The notes under the pieces are model-generated. The model made no database searches, was not told where the DNA came from, and was given only the letters and a program-made list of their open reading frames with translations. DNA of 64,000 nt from Nageia nagi (lineage: Eukaryota > Pinophyta): positions 68,572,001 through 68,636,000 of the forward strand of contig JBITNC010000001.1 of the NCBI GenBank assembly GCA_050084985.1. The letters run 5' to 3'. This document shows positions 22,151 to 34,560 of the stretch, piece by piece (the stretch's first letter is position 1; every line of letters starts with the position of its first letter). Both the position numbers and the translations under genes were made by a program.

Positions 22151-22539
22151 ACAATATTCTTTAATTCATCATGAGTTGCACATGTTAATAGGGTTTGATT
22201 AAAGTTCTTTCTATATAGATGATCATCTATCATCACAAACTTGAGGGCATGCAGCTTGAATCTCCTTCTCTAAAATCTATTAAGAGATTCAAGATATTTA
22301 CTAGTTTGAAAATAAAAAATAACTTACTTTATCCAATCAATTTCTTCATTGAATTGTTGTTCATTCTCTATAACAATAATCATATATGAAGCTTCAGCTA
22401 TATTTTCATATAGATCCCTACCTCTAATCAACTTGGTTGACTTAATTTCTATATCATATGCCATTATTTTAGTAATCTAACTAGCCTTTTCTTCACCTAA
22501 ATCTTCTTGTATAACATAATTTCATACATTTGGATAGAT

Positions 22540-22890
22540 AGTAAATACAAGGATTTTGTTATGGGAGACATAATGCTTGAATTTTTTAAGTCCTTTCATT
22601 ATGAAAAACATTTGCTTTTCAATAAATGAGTACCTTTTCTAGTGTTGATGCAGTGTTTGGTTATAAAAGGCAATCAAATGTTCTTCTTTGTTATCATATT
22701 TCTATGCTAGAATTACAGTAATGCTTCTTTCTACTCCATATGCATACATGATGAAATCTTTTAACATACTAGAATTTATAAGTACAAAAGCTTCTATTAT
22801 AGCCTTTTTAATTTCTTTAAAGGCTAGTTTTTTTTTCACTTGACCAAGAGAATATAGCATCTTTATTTAGCATTAAAGTGATTGGGGATA
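22540..22890 (-). pseudogene. Gypsy-1 RNase H (standard gypsy type)
   Basis: Read on the minus strand: FIMYAYGVERSITVIL, KYDNKEEHLIAFYNQTLHQH, YSFIEKQMFFIMKGLKKFKH. This is the RNase H that normally follows RT in gypsy elements, with the FYNQTL and EKQ blocks preserved. Stops interrupt it. Confidence 0.8.
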
Positions 22891-22899
22891 TAATTTCTC

Positions 22900-23640
22900 A
22901 AAAATCATTAATAAATTTTATAACAAAATTGATTTGACCAAGGAATGATTGCAAGGCTTTCTTATTGGAGGGGAGTGGCAATGCTTCAATAATTTTCACT
23001 CTGTCTAGATTAATGGCTAATCCTTTCTCTAAGACAATGTGGCCAAGTGATTTTTTTTGTTAAGCATAAAAAATAGATTTTTTTGGATTAATTGAAATGT
23101 CAAATTTCATACATTTTACAAAAACTTATTTGAGATGTTCCAAATGATTCATTCTGCTTTTAGAGAATACTGTAATATCATCTAGATAGACTAAGATAAT
23201 CTTATTTATCAGGTCATCAAATGCATGATCCATGGATCTTTGAAAAGTAGCTCTCATATTAGAAAGACTAAAATACATTCTTTGAAAAGCAAATGTCCTC
23301 CATTTGGTTGTAAATGCAATTTTGTATTTATCTTCATCTTTTATCCACATTTGGTTAAATCTAGAGTAGCCATCAATAATTGAAAAATAGCAAGCTCTAG
23401 ATATTGTATGTAGGATCTGTTCCATAGGTGGAAGAGGATAATTATCTTTTAGAAACACTTGATTTAAATTTTTGAAATCAGCACACAGTTTGATTTCTCC
23501 ACTTTTCTTTCTAATAGGAACTAGATTTGCAACCCAAAAAGAATGTTTCATAGGATAAATAATTTTTGAATCAAACAACTTGATCAATTCTTATTTCATA
23601 GCTTCTTCTATTTTTGTATTAACTAACCTTTATTTTTTTT
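22900..23640 (-). pseudogene. Gypsy-1 reverse transcriptase
   Basis: The open segment 23587-23126 contains VANLVPIRKKSGEIKLCADF, KNLNQVFLKDNYPLPPMEQI and YSRFNQMWI, followed by KIAFTTKWRTFAFQRMYF. The catalytic YLDD box is at about 23190-23170 (LVYLDDITVFSKS). The connection region HIVLEKGLAINLDRVKII and ALQSFLGQINF lies toward 22900 across stops. Gypsy affiliation is clear. Confidence 0.9.
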
Positions 23641-23962
23641 GTATGGTTTGGCATTTGATTCAAGTTCAATTGTGTGTTGGATGACACTTTTATCATATGT
23701 CTTAAGATCATCATTAGTCTAGGTAATTGCTTTTGAGAACTCATGGTAAATTTTAGACATAACAACTTTTTTTTTATTAAAACACTTTTGAACCTACCTT
23801 TATATACTTACTAAGTCCTATTTCAAGCTCAACATAACTCTCCTTTTGAATGGCTAAGGATTTAGCTTTCTAAACATCTTCTAAATCAAATAATCTTTCA
23901 AAAGAGAGTAATCTTTTTGGTATAACATTATTTTTGAGTTGGATAACATCTGATTCTTGGAA

Positions 23963-24583
23963 TCAATTAAGTAATTCTTGAATACCAAAAGTGTGAGATA
24001 CTACTTCATCCAAGAGGAAGTTTATAATATACTTATCAAAATCAAATACTTGCCAAAAATTTGCAACATCAGGTATTGAAGGTCTATATTGAACTTTGAC
24101 TCTAAGAGCTCCTCTTTTATAATGAGCAGGATTATAATGTGCCCCTTTGCTAGCAAGTGCATCAACTATTTGGTTGTAGATTCTAGGAATATATATAAAA
24201 TTGATAGCTAAGAATGAATTCAATAAATCCCAAAGTCTATTCTTGTAGGTATTTAGATAATGATGTTTTGCACTAATCTAGTTTTTAACTTACTGTATGA
24301 TTAATTCTAAATCACCATGGATAATTAGGCATCTGATACCTATATTGATCACTTTAGATAACCCTAAATAAAGGGCTTCATACTTAGTAGCATTATTTGT
24401 ACAAATCCATATGAATTTGAAGGATAATCTTTTCATATGTCCTTTTAGAAGTTTGAATACAACTCCAACTCTACATCCATGCTTACATTTGGATCCATCA
24501 AAGTACATTATCCATATCTCATGCTCTTTTTTACTTATGATTGAGATTGATTGTACATCTTCATATAAATAATAATTACCCAT
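23963..24583 (-). pseudogene. Additional RNase H domain of Gypsy-1, placed between protease and RT
   Basis: The segment 24583-24290 has IMYFDGSKCKHGCRVGVVF, LSFKFIWICTNNATKYEALY and LGLSKVINIGI, then IIHGDLELIIQ: the D, E, D motifs of an RNase H of the aRNH/RVT_3 kind known as a second RNase H in Tat-clade gypsy elements. The piece 24223-23963 continues with FIYIPRIYNQIVDALAS, the usual end of this domain. It is upstream of RT, whereas the standard RNase H lies downstream. All parts share one orientation and spacing, so this looks like the element's native order. Confidence 0.78.
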
Positions 24584-24760
24584 GCCAACATCTATGACCT
24601 AATAATTTAAATCATTTACTGAAAGAACTTCAGTTGTTAGGAGTGATTCTCTAAATGTATCCCTTTCAAATACTTCCACAGGTTAGAGGCCATTCATGTA
24701 ATTTTGTTCTAAGATCTTCTTAAGATGAACACATTTGATGCTTTCATTTAGAAGTTTTAC

Positions 24761-25080
24761 TTATTTATTTTGGAAGGGAAGTAAAATATGAGTATATTCT
24801 AAAGCTAAGTAACCTCTCAATTTAGCAATAAATTCTTTAGATAGACATATTCCAAACAGAGATGGAAGATCAACCATAATGATATCTTGAATAACACAAA
24901 TGTTAATGAATGCATTCAAAGTTATTAGGACTCCTTTAACACTATGAATGATATCTATAGAGTAAAAATCCAATTGTATGATACCGTTAATACATTTTGT
25001 AATATATAACTTCATTTCATTTGCAACAGCTTTAGGAATCATAGTTATTGCAACTTCAGTATATATCATATAGTTATTTA
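24761..25080 (-). pseudogene. Gypsy-1 protease C-terminal region
   Basis: The 102-residue open segment includes VLITLNAFINICVIQDIIMV, DLPSLFGICLSKEF and LRGYLALEYTHILLP, a block found after the catalytic Asp region of Tat-like proteases. I could not see a clear DTG/DSG in the preceding sequence, so the catalytic part is lost or too mutated. Confidence 0.6.
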
Positions 25081-25999
25081 CTACCTAACCTTATAATCTT
25101 AGGGATAAATAGAATGGTGGGAGTCTTCTTATACCTATGGAAGCTAGAGGGACATCATTAGATATTACAAATACGATAATTCTTTCATTTACCCTTTTTT
25201 TAAGATTTTTTATTTTCAAGGCTTATTGCAAAAGATCTAATTGACTTGGTATCTTTAATGCATCAAACATAGTCATCCTAGAAGGAGTTTTCTTTAATTC
25301 TTCCATAATATTATATGGAGCATATGGGAAAAACTTACTTGATTCCATTTGTTGATGTGTTCTTAATTGTTGAGTGGCTTTTTCTTTATTATATTATGTA
25401 ATAAAAAAGAAACCTTAACATATTAGGTCTCTTCTTTGGGACTTCTTTTCTAACTATAATGAGGTTTGTTTTTAGCGAGGATATTAGTACCTATATTTTA
25501 AAAAACATTACCCAAATGTGCTAGGAATTGATCTTGTTGATTATGTGGTTGAGTTAAGGGAGGCTTAGCTTTCTTAGTTTTAGGTTGTACTAGAATAAAT
25601 GCTTGATTTTGCTAGGTAACTTGGGGTTGCTATGGAGTTATTGAAGAAGAAGCTCTAGTTTGAACATAATTGGCTTATTCTCTAGCATATCCTAAAAGCT
25701 AAAAATTTACCATGATGAGATTAGTAGCAGGATCTAATTTAGGTTCCATCATCTGGTCTAAATGTAATCCTAAATATTGATGTTGATAAATTGCATATGA
25801 TTCTAGAAAATGAGGAGCTGAATATGGGGAACATTATTTTGTAATGCCCAAAACAAAACTTTCTGCAAAACTCATCATAACAACATTTTTGATTATTTTG
25901 GGGACACTTGATTGTTCTAGCTGATCCATCTTGGGCTAGACTATATGTTGATACTGATCATCATATCTTTTATAATTAAAACCTTGACTCTACCTTTCT

Positions 26000-26840
26000 T
26001 ATAGAATGAGCTTATTGGTAAGGTTCCTACTAATTACTTCTAATTACCTTATTCTTTCCTCTTCTTAAGATATAAGTTCAATACTAGCACTAGTAAATGC
26101 AAGAGTAGGTAATGCTAGTATCTAATTCTGAAAAATAGATTTAGAAGGAGGATGTAAGGCTAAAACTCCAATATGAAAAATTTGTGGAACTTATTTAGGA
26201 GGTAAAATAGGAAATAATAGCATAATGGTTTTAGGTTGCATCTTTTCAAAGGATACCAAGGTATGCTCAAAAGATTTTATTATATGGTAAATATCTAGGA
26301 AGGTATCTTCTAATATAAAAATGAGCATATTAAGGTCTAGGAGAAAGGCCTTCCTATAATACACCAGAGTTTGTGCACTTGTTGATCTAATCCTTATTAG
26401 AATAGATTTCCATAGTTTCTCAAATATGATATTAAGATCATCAATGGACACATGCAGATATCTTTTAATACATGATATAAGGCTAAGGAACATACTATCA
26501 TCACCATTTGCAACAAATCTTTTAATTAAAGCTTGACATAACTCTCTCCATAAATTTATAGATTGGGAGTGAGAGTTTTGAACCATTTAGCTATTTTACC
26601 TTCAAAAGAGTGTGATAATAACCTAGTCATCATAGTTTCATCAGTGATATCAAAGCTTGAAGCTAATAAAGATACATCTTGATAATGTTCATATGATATT
26701 TTACTAGACCCATCATACTTTGGAAAAACTTTGAATATTGCTTAAGGTATAGTAGAGGAGTTAGCAGCAACAACCAAAGGATGACCATTATTCTAAGTAG
26801 GAAAATCTACTAGCTAAGCCATGCTTAGAGTATTGGTAGC
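26000..26840 (-). pseudogene. Gypsy-1 gag remnant
   Basis: The open segment 26586-26191 contains WRELCQALIKRFVANGDD, FLSLISCIKR, and SIDDLNIIFEKLWKSI. This is the W...F...RF and L..I.Q layout of gypsy gag capsid regions. Toward 25500 the minus strand gives a Pro/Gln/Asn-rich linker with stops. No zinc knuckle was recognised. Confidence 0.65.
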
Positions 26841-28320
26841 AAGTGAAGGATTTTTTTGGGTTGAATCAAATATGATTGATAGTTTGACCTTAAGGGAACT
26901 ACAGTGGATACAACCTAGGAAATCTTTCACCTAGTCCTCTAGTGGGGAATTGATAGCTCTTGGAACCTAGGCTATTTGAAAGAATTTCTGGCACTACTTC
27001 TAGTAAATCTGCATTTTAGAGGTGCTAGGGTTTGAAATATTGATTGGTTGAAAGTAAAGTCACCAATAAGGTTAAAATAACCTTATAATCTTTGAAAAAT
27101 CTAATTGATATCCCACTAGACATGACTCTTTGGCCTATTTACACTCGCTAAATATGGAATTTTAGTTCACGTCCTAATTGAGTATGCTAAAAATGAAAGT
27201 TTTTTACTATTGATCAGTATAATGTAACCTCAAAGAGTTTGGTCTAATCAAATTCTCCATTTCCCATAATAGTAGGTTCTTTGAAAGAGCAAAAGGTGGT
27301 AGGAATGTGTTCGTGTTGGTTTTTGACTCAATCTCCAAGTTATAGGCTAGCTCTTATCTATTATAAAGATTTAAAGTAATAAGAAAGAGATAAGAAGGTA
27401 TAGAGTTATAAGAAAGAGATTAACAAATTGAACTAAAACTAAAATAAGAACTATGTAGCTTGAGCATTGCAGCACAAGCAGTAATCCATAGCCAAGATCA
27501 AGAATAGCAAGCTATCTTACCCTTGGGGTCTCACATTCAAAATACATAGCCATAACTTAAGACAACACCTCATACATAACATTCACAAAAGAAATAAATA
27601 GCCACTTGTTGCAAAAAGAAAAAGCATTATCTATTTGTATTATCATTTATGAAAACATCTTATAGACCTAGGCAAATTTGCTAGAATATTTGACCTTATT
27701 AATTTTTAACAGTCCACCATTTATACATTTACATGCCCTGTTGGGTTGTTATCTATCATTAATATACATAATTACTCATCTTGATTGAAGTTAGTGAAAA
27801 AAACTATTTACAATAAATATTACAACTATGTTAAATTACATAGTGAATAAGTACCAACATCATGACTATATGGGAATTTGCAATTTTGAAAAGTCATATC
27901 CATTGAGCTGTAATCCTTCTGACATGTTGTTGATTGCTTCTTCTTCAACCTTGTAGTTGATTGAATATGGTATTGTATCTAATTGAATAAGTACTCATAT
28001 GCAATTTGATAGGTATGATCTAGTACTATGTTCTATTAGTGGCTATCTACTTCTCTATAACCATTGATGATCCATACTATAGTTTTGAATGAATATAGTA
28101 ATAGGTGGTTATGAATAATATATCAACTTAATTTGATAAGAAACTATACTATTATGTGGAATTGAGTTGAAGTTGACATATTAATAGGGCCCTAAGTGTC
28201 AAGCACTTAAGATCAAGTGGACCTGGGTGTTACTTCTTACCCATTACTCTTACCTTAGTCTAACTGGTTCTATTTCTTTTCTCTAGATTCTGTTGATGAT
28301 CTGGCTCTTCTTAGTACCCA

Positions 28321-28680
28321 TTGATTTTAGCCAAAATTTTTGACATCATTGCTCAAAATCAACAGGCTTTATTTAGTAACTTCATGAATCATCACTAGCC
28401 ATTATTTGTTCTAAGACCTGCAAAAGTTCTAACATCATTGCCTAAAATTAATGAGCTCTATTTGGTATCTTCATGAATCATCACTTGCCATTACTTATTT
28501 TGATGCTTGCTAGTTTTAGCTAAAAATTATGACATCATCATTCAAAATTAGCAAGCTCTATTTGGTATCTGCATGAATCATCACTTGCCATTACTTATTT
28601 TGAGATTCGCTGATTTTAGCAAAAAATGATGATATCATTGTTGAAAATTGATGGGTTTTATTTACTTTTAGGTATCTTCC
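28321..28680. repeat. Tandem repeat of about 100 bp, roughly 3.6 units
   Basis: Each unit contains TTTTAGC-AAAA, GACATCATT, CAAAAT-A, a TATTTGGTATCT-like stretch, CATGAATCATCACTTGCCA and TTACTTATTTTG. Units differ by roughly 10-20 percent. Confidence 0.8.
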
Positions 28681-28710
28681 ATTGATTATTTGGACATAAT
28701 TTGGACTTAT

Positions 28711-28835
28711 ATTTACAACAACTCTCGAACATTGTATTTACAATAACTCTCAAACATTGTATTTACAACTACTCTCGAAGATTGTATTTACAACAACTCT
28801 TGAACATCGTATTTACAACAACTCTTAGATATTAT
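28711..28835. repeat. 25-bp tandem repeat, five units
   Basis: Units begin ATTTACAACAACTCT and end in an AACATTGT-like stretch. They have a fixed length of 25 and one to four changes per unit. Confidence 0.9.
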
Positions 28836-29559
28836 TCTTTTTTACATACATTTCCTACCCCATTTTATTGTTAATACGACTTAAGGTTTATCCCTGAGAG
28901 TTATTACAACACCCGATTGACTTTGATTAGAAATTTACAAGGTAAAATATCAAATACAAGGACTTATACATATCATAGTTAGATTATACATATAATAGCC
29001 AGATGTTGACAACACTCAAAATTCTTTAAACTTAGGGCTAATAAAAGACTCAAATTTAATGCTAAGAGGAAGGAGTTGGAATAGAAAGAATTTTTTGAAC
29101 AGAATGAAAGAATAAAAGAATGATAGTGTGTTACCCTAACTCAGAGTGCAATTCTAAAAGAATACAATTAGTTTGGGATGTTATAGAGGGAAGAACCATA
29201 AGTATACCAAACATACATGTTAGTGATAAATCATAGGTGAGACTTAGGGAGAAAGATCCACCAAAAGCACTAAGTGTAAGAATCATAATCAATATGACTA
29301 TGCATTTATTTTGTGAAGGTCATGCATTTTTTTATAAAAAAATATTATGTTTTGGAATGTAACAATGGTGGAACCTGTGTTCTATTCATGAGGAAATAAT
29401 TGATCATTCATGTAGCCATCCACACCATCCCCACCATTTGTGGAATAAAAAATGAGAATCCATAGAGTGTAGCGGACATGACTCCCAACTCATATGGAAC
29501 TTCTTTATGCTATAATGGAACTTATGCACCTATTTTTTATTATTTAATGTGATATTAGT

Positions 29560-29877
29560 TTTAATGATTTACTCAATACTTCATTTGCATCATAGGAATA
29601 TTTGTGGTTGCTTAATACAAGTGCTTCATGTCACATGAGCTTTAGGAGAGACTTATTTGAGAAGTTAAATGATAATATTATTGATGGGGCAATATACTTC
29701 ACCAACAAATCTAGCATTAAACATTCAGGCATTAGTATTACAAGACTCAAATTTCTAGGATTTCCATATTTTATTATTCATAATGTTCTCTATCTTCCAT
29801 AATTGATGAGGAACTTGTTGTCTCTAGTCCTAATTTGATAATAAGAGCATTCCATTCATATGTTTGATGATAAGGTG
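29560..29877 (+). pseudogene. Copia-3 protease remnant (left part of a split element)
   Basis: The frame 29602-29802 reads WLLNTSASCHMSFRRDLFEK and ends HNVLYLP. This matches the copia protease start WLLDSGASCHM, but the DSG triad is NTS, so the enzyme would be inactive. The sequence continues LLSL...SHSIHMFDD until Gypsy-2 inserts at 29877. The left limit of the element is unclear. Confidence 0.75.
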
Positions 29878-30271
29878 TGTTACGATGCTACAAATATGAA
29901 AGGGAAATGTTACAAAAATGTAACGAATATCGATTTGAAATAAGAAAATGATAACTAATCTAGTGAAAATAACAGAGCATGTACTAATCAATAGAACATG
30001 AAATAGCAATAATAATAGATAAGGATATGATTTTACTGAATAGTAACAGAATCATAGGTCCCTTCGAGGGGGCTACCTCCTTATAACTCCAAAAGTGACA
30101 ATAATGTTAAAGATACCTTTCTCCACACACTTCTACCTATTTATAATATACAAATCCTAACCCTAATAGTAATGCAAGATCGAGCTCCACCCTTACAATC
30201 ATAATATTATGGTTTATAATATAGGTCAATAATTTAATAACTAATACTAACACTAAAATCTTAGGATGTGG
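29878..30271 (-). mobile_element. Gypsy-2 3' LTR
   Basis: It is the partner of 35468-35871. On the minus strand it is preceded by the purine-rich CCAAGAGAGGTGGCA (30272-30286), the likely polypurine tract. Confidence 0.9.
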
Positions 30272-30289
30272 GATCCTAATATGCCACCT

Positions 30290-30680
30290 CTCTTGGAATG
30301 AAGTTTTGTCCTCAAAGCTTGAATTATGGAAACTATTTTTGTAGCTGATGGAGTATTTCCCATGTTGCATCTTTCGATGCCATGCCTTGCCACTACACAA
30401 GGACTTTTATGATGGAATGATTACGAAGCTACCATGAATGTTGATCTAGAACTGCCTTAGGTATGATTGCCATTGCTCCATCCTCTACCAACTTAGGTAA
30501 TTATATCTACACCTAAACCTTCGATCCAACCACTTTCTTGAGATAAAAGACATGAAACACTAGGTGAATCTTGGAAGAATCAAGAAGCTTTGATTTGTAT
30601 GCAGCTAGGCCAATGCATTGCAAAACCTTGTAGGGACTATAAAACTTTGGGGCCAATTTTTAAGGGCCTTTTATTTTTAA
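30290..30680 (-). pseudogene. Gypsy-2 integrase C terminus and chromodomain
   Basis: On the minus strand, AYKLKLLDSSKIHLVFHV is the usual integrase C-terminal YxLxLP..S.IHPVFHVS block. It is followed by LRNHSIIKVLVQWQGMASKD and ATWEI, the chromodomain pattern (VLVKW.G.P.E.ATWE) of chromoviruses. This domain directs insertion to particular chromatin in active relatives. Stops separate the pieces. Confidence 0.8.
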
Positions 30681-30879
30681 GGATTTTTGACGATAAGATT
30701 GCAACCCTAGAAAGACCATGTTGTCTACCTAGAACTCCCTTTAACACATTGCTGATTAGCTTGTTGCTTCATACGATGTAGGGCTATCTAAAGGTTATCC
30801 TTAAGCAAATGGAGAATATCATCCTGATTAACTAATGCTAAGTCAACTACCTAAACTTTACTGGTACCTACAACATATG

Positions 30880-31690
30880 ATGTGATTGTGGGTGGAGCTT
30901 GACCATACATTGCTTCATAAGGGGTAATCTTACCGGTAGAATGATAAGATGTATTATACTACCACTCAGCTAAGGTAAGCCATCATACCCAATGCATAAC
31001 TTATGCTAACATAAAATACTGTAAATATGTTTCCAAACATTTGTTGATAATTTTAATTTGACCATCCATTTGCAGGTGATATGCTAAGCTCATGTTTAGT
31101 TGGGTAGCTTGCATCTTGAAAAGCTCTTACCAAAAATGGCTTGTAAAAGTGGGAACACAATCATTGATAATTATCTCTAGCATGCCATGTAGTTTAAAAA
31201 TTGTATCCATGAATAATTATGCCACTATCATTGCCATGTAGGGATGAGCTAATGAACCAAAATGAGCATATTTGGATAATCGATCAACCACCACTAGAAT
31301 AACTAATTTACCATTGGATTTAGGTAGGTTTTCAATGAAATCCATTGAGATATTGATCCATGTACGAGTAGGTATAGGAAGAGGTTGAAGGAGTCCTGAA
31401 GTACCCACTGTCTCACCCTTTTATCATTAACACACATCACAAGTTGCCACAAATTGCTTGATATCTCATTGCATACTTGCCCAATAGAATGATCATGCCA
31501 TCCATTTATAAGTTTTTAAAAATCCATCATGTTCTGATGTAGGTGTGGAATGCAATTGAGCAAGTATTTCTGATTTACATTTTGAAGGAGATGGTAACAA
31601 AATTTGGCCTTTAAATCTCAAAATACCATCATGCCATGTGTGATGTGGCTTACTCATGAGGTCTTGAGTGATTTGTTTTAACAATTCTTA
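30880..31690 (-). pseudogene. Gypsy-2 integrase zinc finger and core
   Basis: The frame 31684-31493 has HHTWHDGILRFKGQILLPS and the histidines of LHSTPTSEHDG. The frame 31408-31217 has [20 protein letters not shown], followed by [10 protein letters not shown] and [14 protein letters not shown], with the first catalytic Asp present. The rest runs toward 30880 with stops. Confidence 0.88.
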
Positions 31691-31714
31691 GGTGAAGCTA
31701 TCATTTGCCCACTC

Positions 31715-32284
31715 TTATTTAACTTTATCCAACCATTGAAAAATAAGAGATGAAAGAGCTTGTAGTGCTGTTTGATCTTCAAATTTTCTAGACAAACCAT
31801 CGGTAACCACATTCTCTTTACCTTTATGGTATACTATATCATAATCATACCCCAATAGTTTGATCACCCATTTTTGTTGCTCGGGTGTAGAAATACATTG
31901 CTCCATGAGAAATTTCAAACTATGATGATCCATGAGGATGATGAAATGGTGATCAATGAGATATGGTCTCCAATATTGAATTGCATGAATGATGGCAAGC
32001 ATTTCTTTTTCATAGGTGGATTTACCAAAATTTTTACTAAAGAATGCTCTATTAGTGAATGCTAAGGGATGCCCTTCCTGCATCAATACATTCTTGATTC
32101 CTACTCCACAAGCATCACTTTCTATCATAAAGGTTTTAAAAAAATCTGGCATTGCTAATATCAAGGTGGTACACATTGCATCCTTGAGCTTAAGGAAAGC
32201 TACCTCAGCTTGAGGGGACCATTGGAATGCATTCTTTTTCAACAACATTGTTAGAAGTGATGCAATCTTACCATAATCTTTCAC
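31715..32284 (-). pseudogene. Gypsy-2 RNase H
   Basis: A 189-residue open segment: FQWSPQAEVAFLKLKDAM, then FMIESDACGVGIKNVLMQEG, YEKEMLAIIHAIQYWRPYL, then LMDHHSLKFLMEQ and YHKGKENVVTDGLSR. This is the standard gypsy RNase H with its D, E and D motifs. It is the longest uninterrupted piece of the element. Confidence 0.92.
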
Positions 32285-32289
32285 AAATT

Positions 32290-33000
32290 TCCTATACTAA
32301 CTGGTCAACCCCAAGAATCCTTGGAGACTTTTCAAGGATGTAGGAACAAAATAGTTTTGCATGTGAGTAATCTTATGTGGATCCACCTTAACTCTCTCTT
32401 CAGATATAATATGACCTAAGTATTTAATTTTCCTCTTGTCGAATGAACATTTTGATTTTTTTGCATATAGCTAGTGTTCCTTCAAAATTTGTAAGGTTTG
32501 GTCAACATGTGCCATGTGTTCCTACCATGTCTTACTGTAGATCAAAATATCATCAAAGAAAACTAAAATGAACTTCGTAAGGAATGGATGAAACACCCGA
32601 TTCATTAAACTTTGAAATGTGGATGGAGCATTTATAAGGCTAAAAGGCATGACCAAGAACTCATAATGGCCCTCATGGGTGCGAAATGCAATTGTTGGTA
32701 TATCCTCCTCCTTGAGGCAGATTTGATGATACCCAAATCATAGGTCCAACTTGGAAAAATATTTTGCCCCATGCAGTTTATCCAATAATTCATTAATGGT
32801 TGGTATGATAAATTTATCCTTGATGGTAATTTTATTGAGGGCCTTGAAATCCACACACATACGCCATGAGCCATCTTTCTTATGAACCAATATAATTGGG
32901 GAAGAATATGGACTTACACTAAGTCAGATTACTCTTGCATCCAACAGTTCTAGAACTAATTTTTTAATTTCATTTTTTTATAAATAAAGATACTGATAAG
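32290..33000 (-). pseudogene. Gypsy-2 reverse transcriptase
   Basis: On the minus strand the RT fingers and palm motifs run from about 33000 (the conserved region [19 protein letters not shown] is visible in part at 32900-32840). They pass through the FxFxxMPFGL counterpart to the catalytic box [11 protein letters not shown] at about 32567-32535, and end with the GYLGHIISEERVKVD-like connection (32430-32380). It is broken by stops and frameshifts. Confidence 0.88.
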
Positions 33001-33420
33001 GGTGAATATTTGGTGGGTGACTTCCTAGCACCAACTAGATAGCATGATCATGTGATTGTTGGGGTGGTAAGCCCATTGGTTCTTTAAAGGCACATGCATG
33101 CTTACTTAAGATAGGCTAGAGATCTTTAGGCTCTGTGACTTTAGATTTGATGATTGATAAAGAGTAGAACTATGCCATCATTCCCTTTCCTATTTTTTGT
33201 AGGATCTTTTCCATGTTATGTGAACTTATAATTTGTAAAGGTCCACCCTATAATCCCTTAAGAGTATGCTCTTGTTTGTTTATATTGAAGGTCATCCATA
33301 GCTCTACAAAATTCCACTGCACGATGCCCAAAGTCATTAACCATTATACCCCTAAAACTATATCACATCCCCCAAGTGGTAAAGTGTACATGTCACTTTT
33401 CAAAGTATAGTGGTCCATGC

Positions 33421-33744
33421 TCAATTTGATATTTTGCATGTGCCTTTACATGCTATTTTTTCTCCGTTACCAACCATAACCTCAAAATTATTTGTAGGGT
33501 GGATGTAACAATCAACAACCTTAGCCACCCATGGATCAATGAAATTATGAGTACTTCTCGAATCCAACAATATTATGAGAGGGCCCTTTTTAAAAAAATA
33601 TTTGACCTTCATAGTTTGAAAGGTAGTAATTCTTGCCAATGCACTATAAGAGATAATCGAGGCCTCCTCATCTAAAATTTCCTTTGTAACCTCTTCAGGT
33701 GCACTCTCATATTCCTTCTCATTAGAAACATCAACGTTAAGCAA
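33421..33744 (-). pseudogene. Gypsy-2 protease with DSG to DSR change
   Basis: The 107-residue segment has an acidic linker, then SYSALARITTFQTMKVKYFF, followed by ILLDSRSTHNFIDP. The usual DSGSTHNFI catalytic motif has Arg in place of Gly. VMVGNGEKIACKGTC follows as in chromovirus proteases. The substitution should abolish activity. It fits a GGA-to-AGA (C-to-T on the other strand) change. Confidence 0.88.
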
Positions 33745-33759
33745 ATATAACTTTTATCG

Positions 33760-34560
33760 AGTACAATGATGACCATAAATAAATTTCTCATCATGATTAT
33801 AGCATAAACCCTTCTTTCAATGCTTTTCCATTTCCTCCCACATCAACTTCTTAGTTTTCATTATGTGATTTGATGTGGGGCACATGTTATTAGAGGAATG
33901 GGAAATATTATGTGTTTTGTGAATGGGGGTCTTACATTTCATTGATGAGCACTGGCTTTATCTTCAATGAGCTTTACCAAAGTAATAGCATCCATCATAG
34001 TTTTGTAATTAAATATTTTGATCTCTGATTTAATTTCTTCCTTTAATCCATTAATAAAACAACTTGTGAAAAATGCATCGTCCAACCCCTCTGTGTGATT
34101 TTTCAATTTCTCAAACTAATTTTGGTATTCTCTAAGTGTTATGGTTTGATGTAACTTGGTCAATGCCCCTGTGAAATCTTCATAGTCACTAGGACCAAAA
34201 TAGATCAATAATTATTGAGTAAATTCATCCCATGGAGGAGAAAGATGCATTTTTGAGTACTACTAGTGCCATTGGAGAGTCTCACAATCCAAATGAAAAG
34301 TTGTCATGCACACCTTCAAATCTTCTAAAATTTGGTTCAATGTGAAATACTATCCTGACTTGTAAATCTAACCATTGGAATCATATCCATCAAATTAGGA
34401 AAAATCCAATTTGGTTGTGCAGGAAAGAATGAAACCACCTTATTGGCCTTAAAAGTTATGATGATACCCTTGTGGATTTCTTGACTACCATGATTGCTAT
34501 AAATTGGATGCATTGTTAGTATGATTGATAGTTGGACACTATCATATTTACTATTAAAAG
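33760..34560 (-). pseudogene. Gypsy-2 gag remnant
   Basis: Minus-strand pieces in changing frames match chromovirus gag: a W..F...L...F (here LHGMNLLNN) region near 34220, an HLENTKISLRN counterpart of LREYQ..FE.L at 34145-34110, and a GLK.E...E...KYLITK block near 34040-34000. A zinc knuckle is not certain. There are many stops. Confidence 0.65.

Larger units (their letters stand above)
27060..29340. other. Unassigned AT-rich stretch, probably Gypsy-1 leader or LTR remains plus unknown repeats
   Basis: No ORF of note. The only structure seen is two short tandem arrays (28321-28680 and 28711-28835). No LTR partner for Gypsy-1 was found here by eye. Confidence 0.4.
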
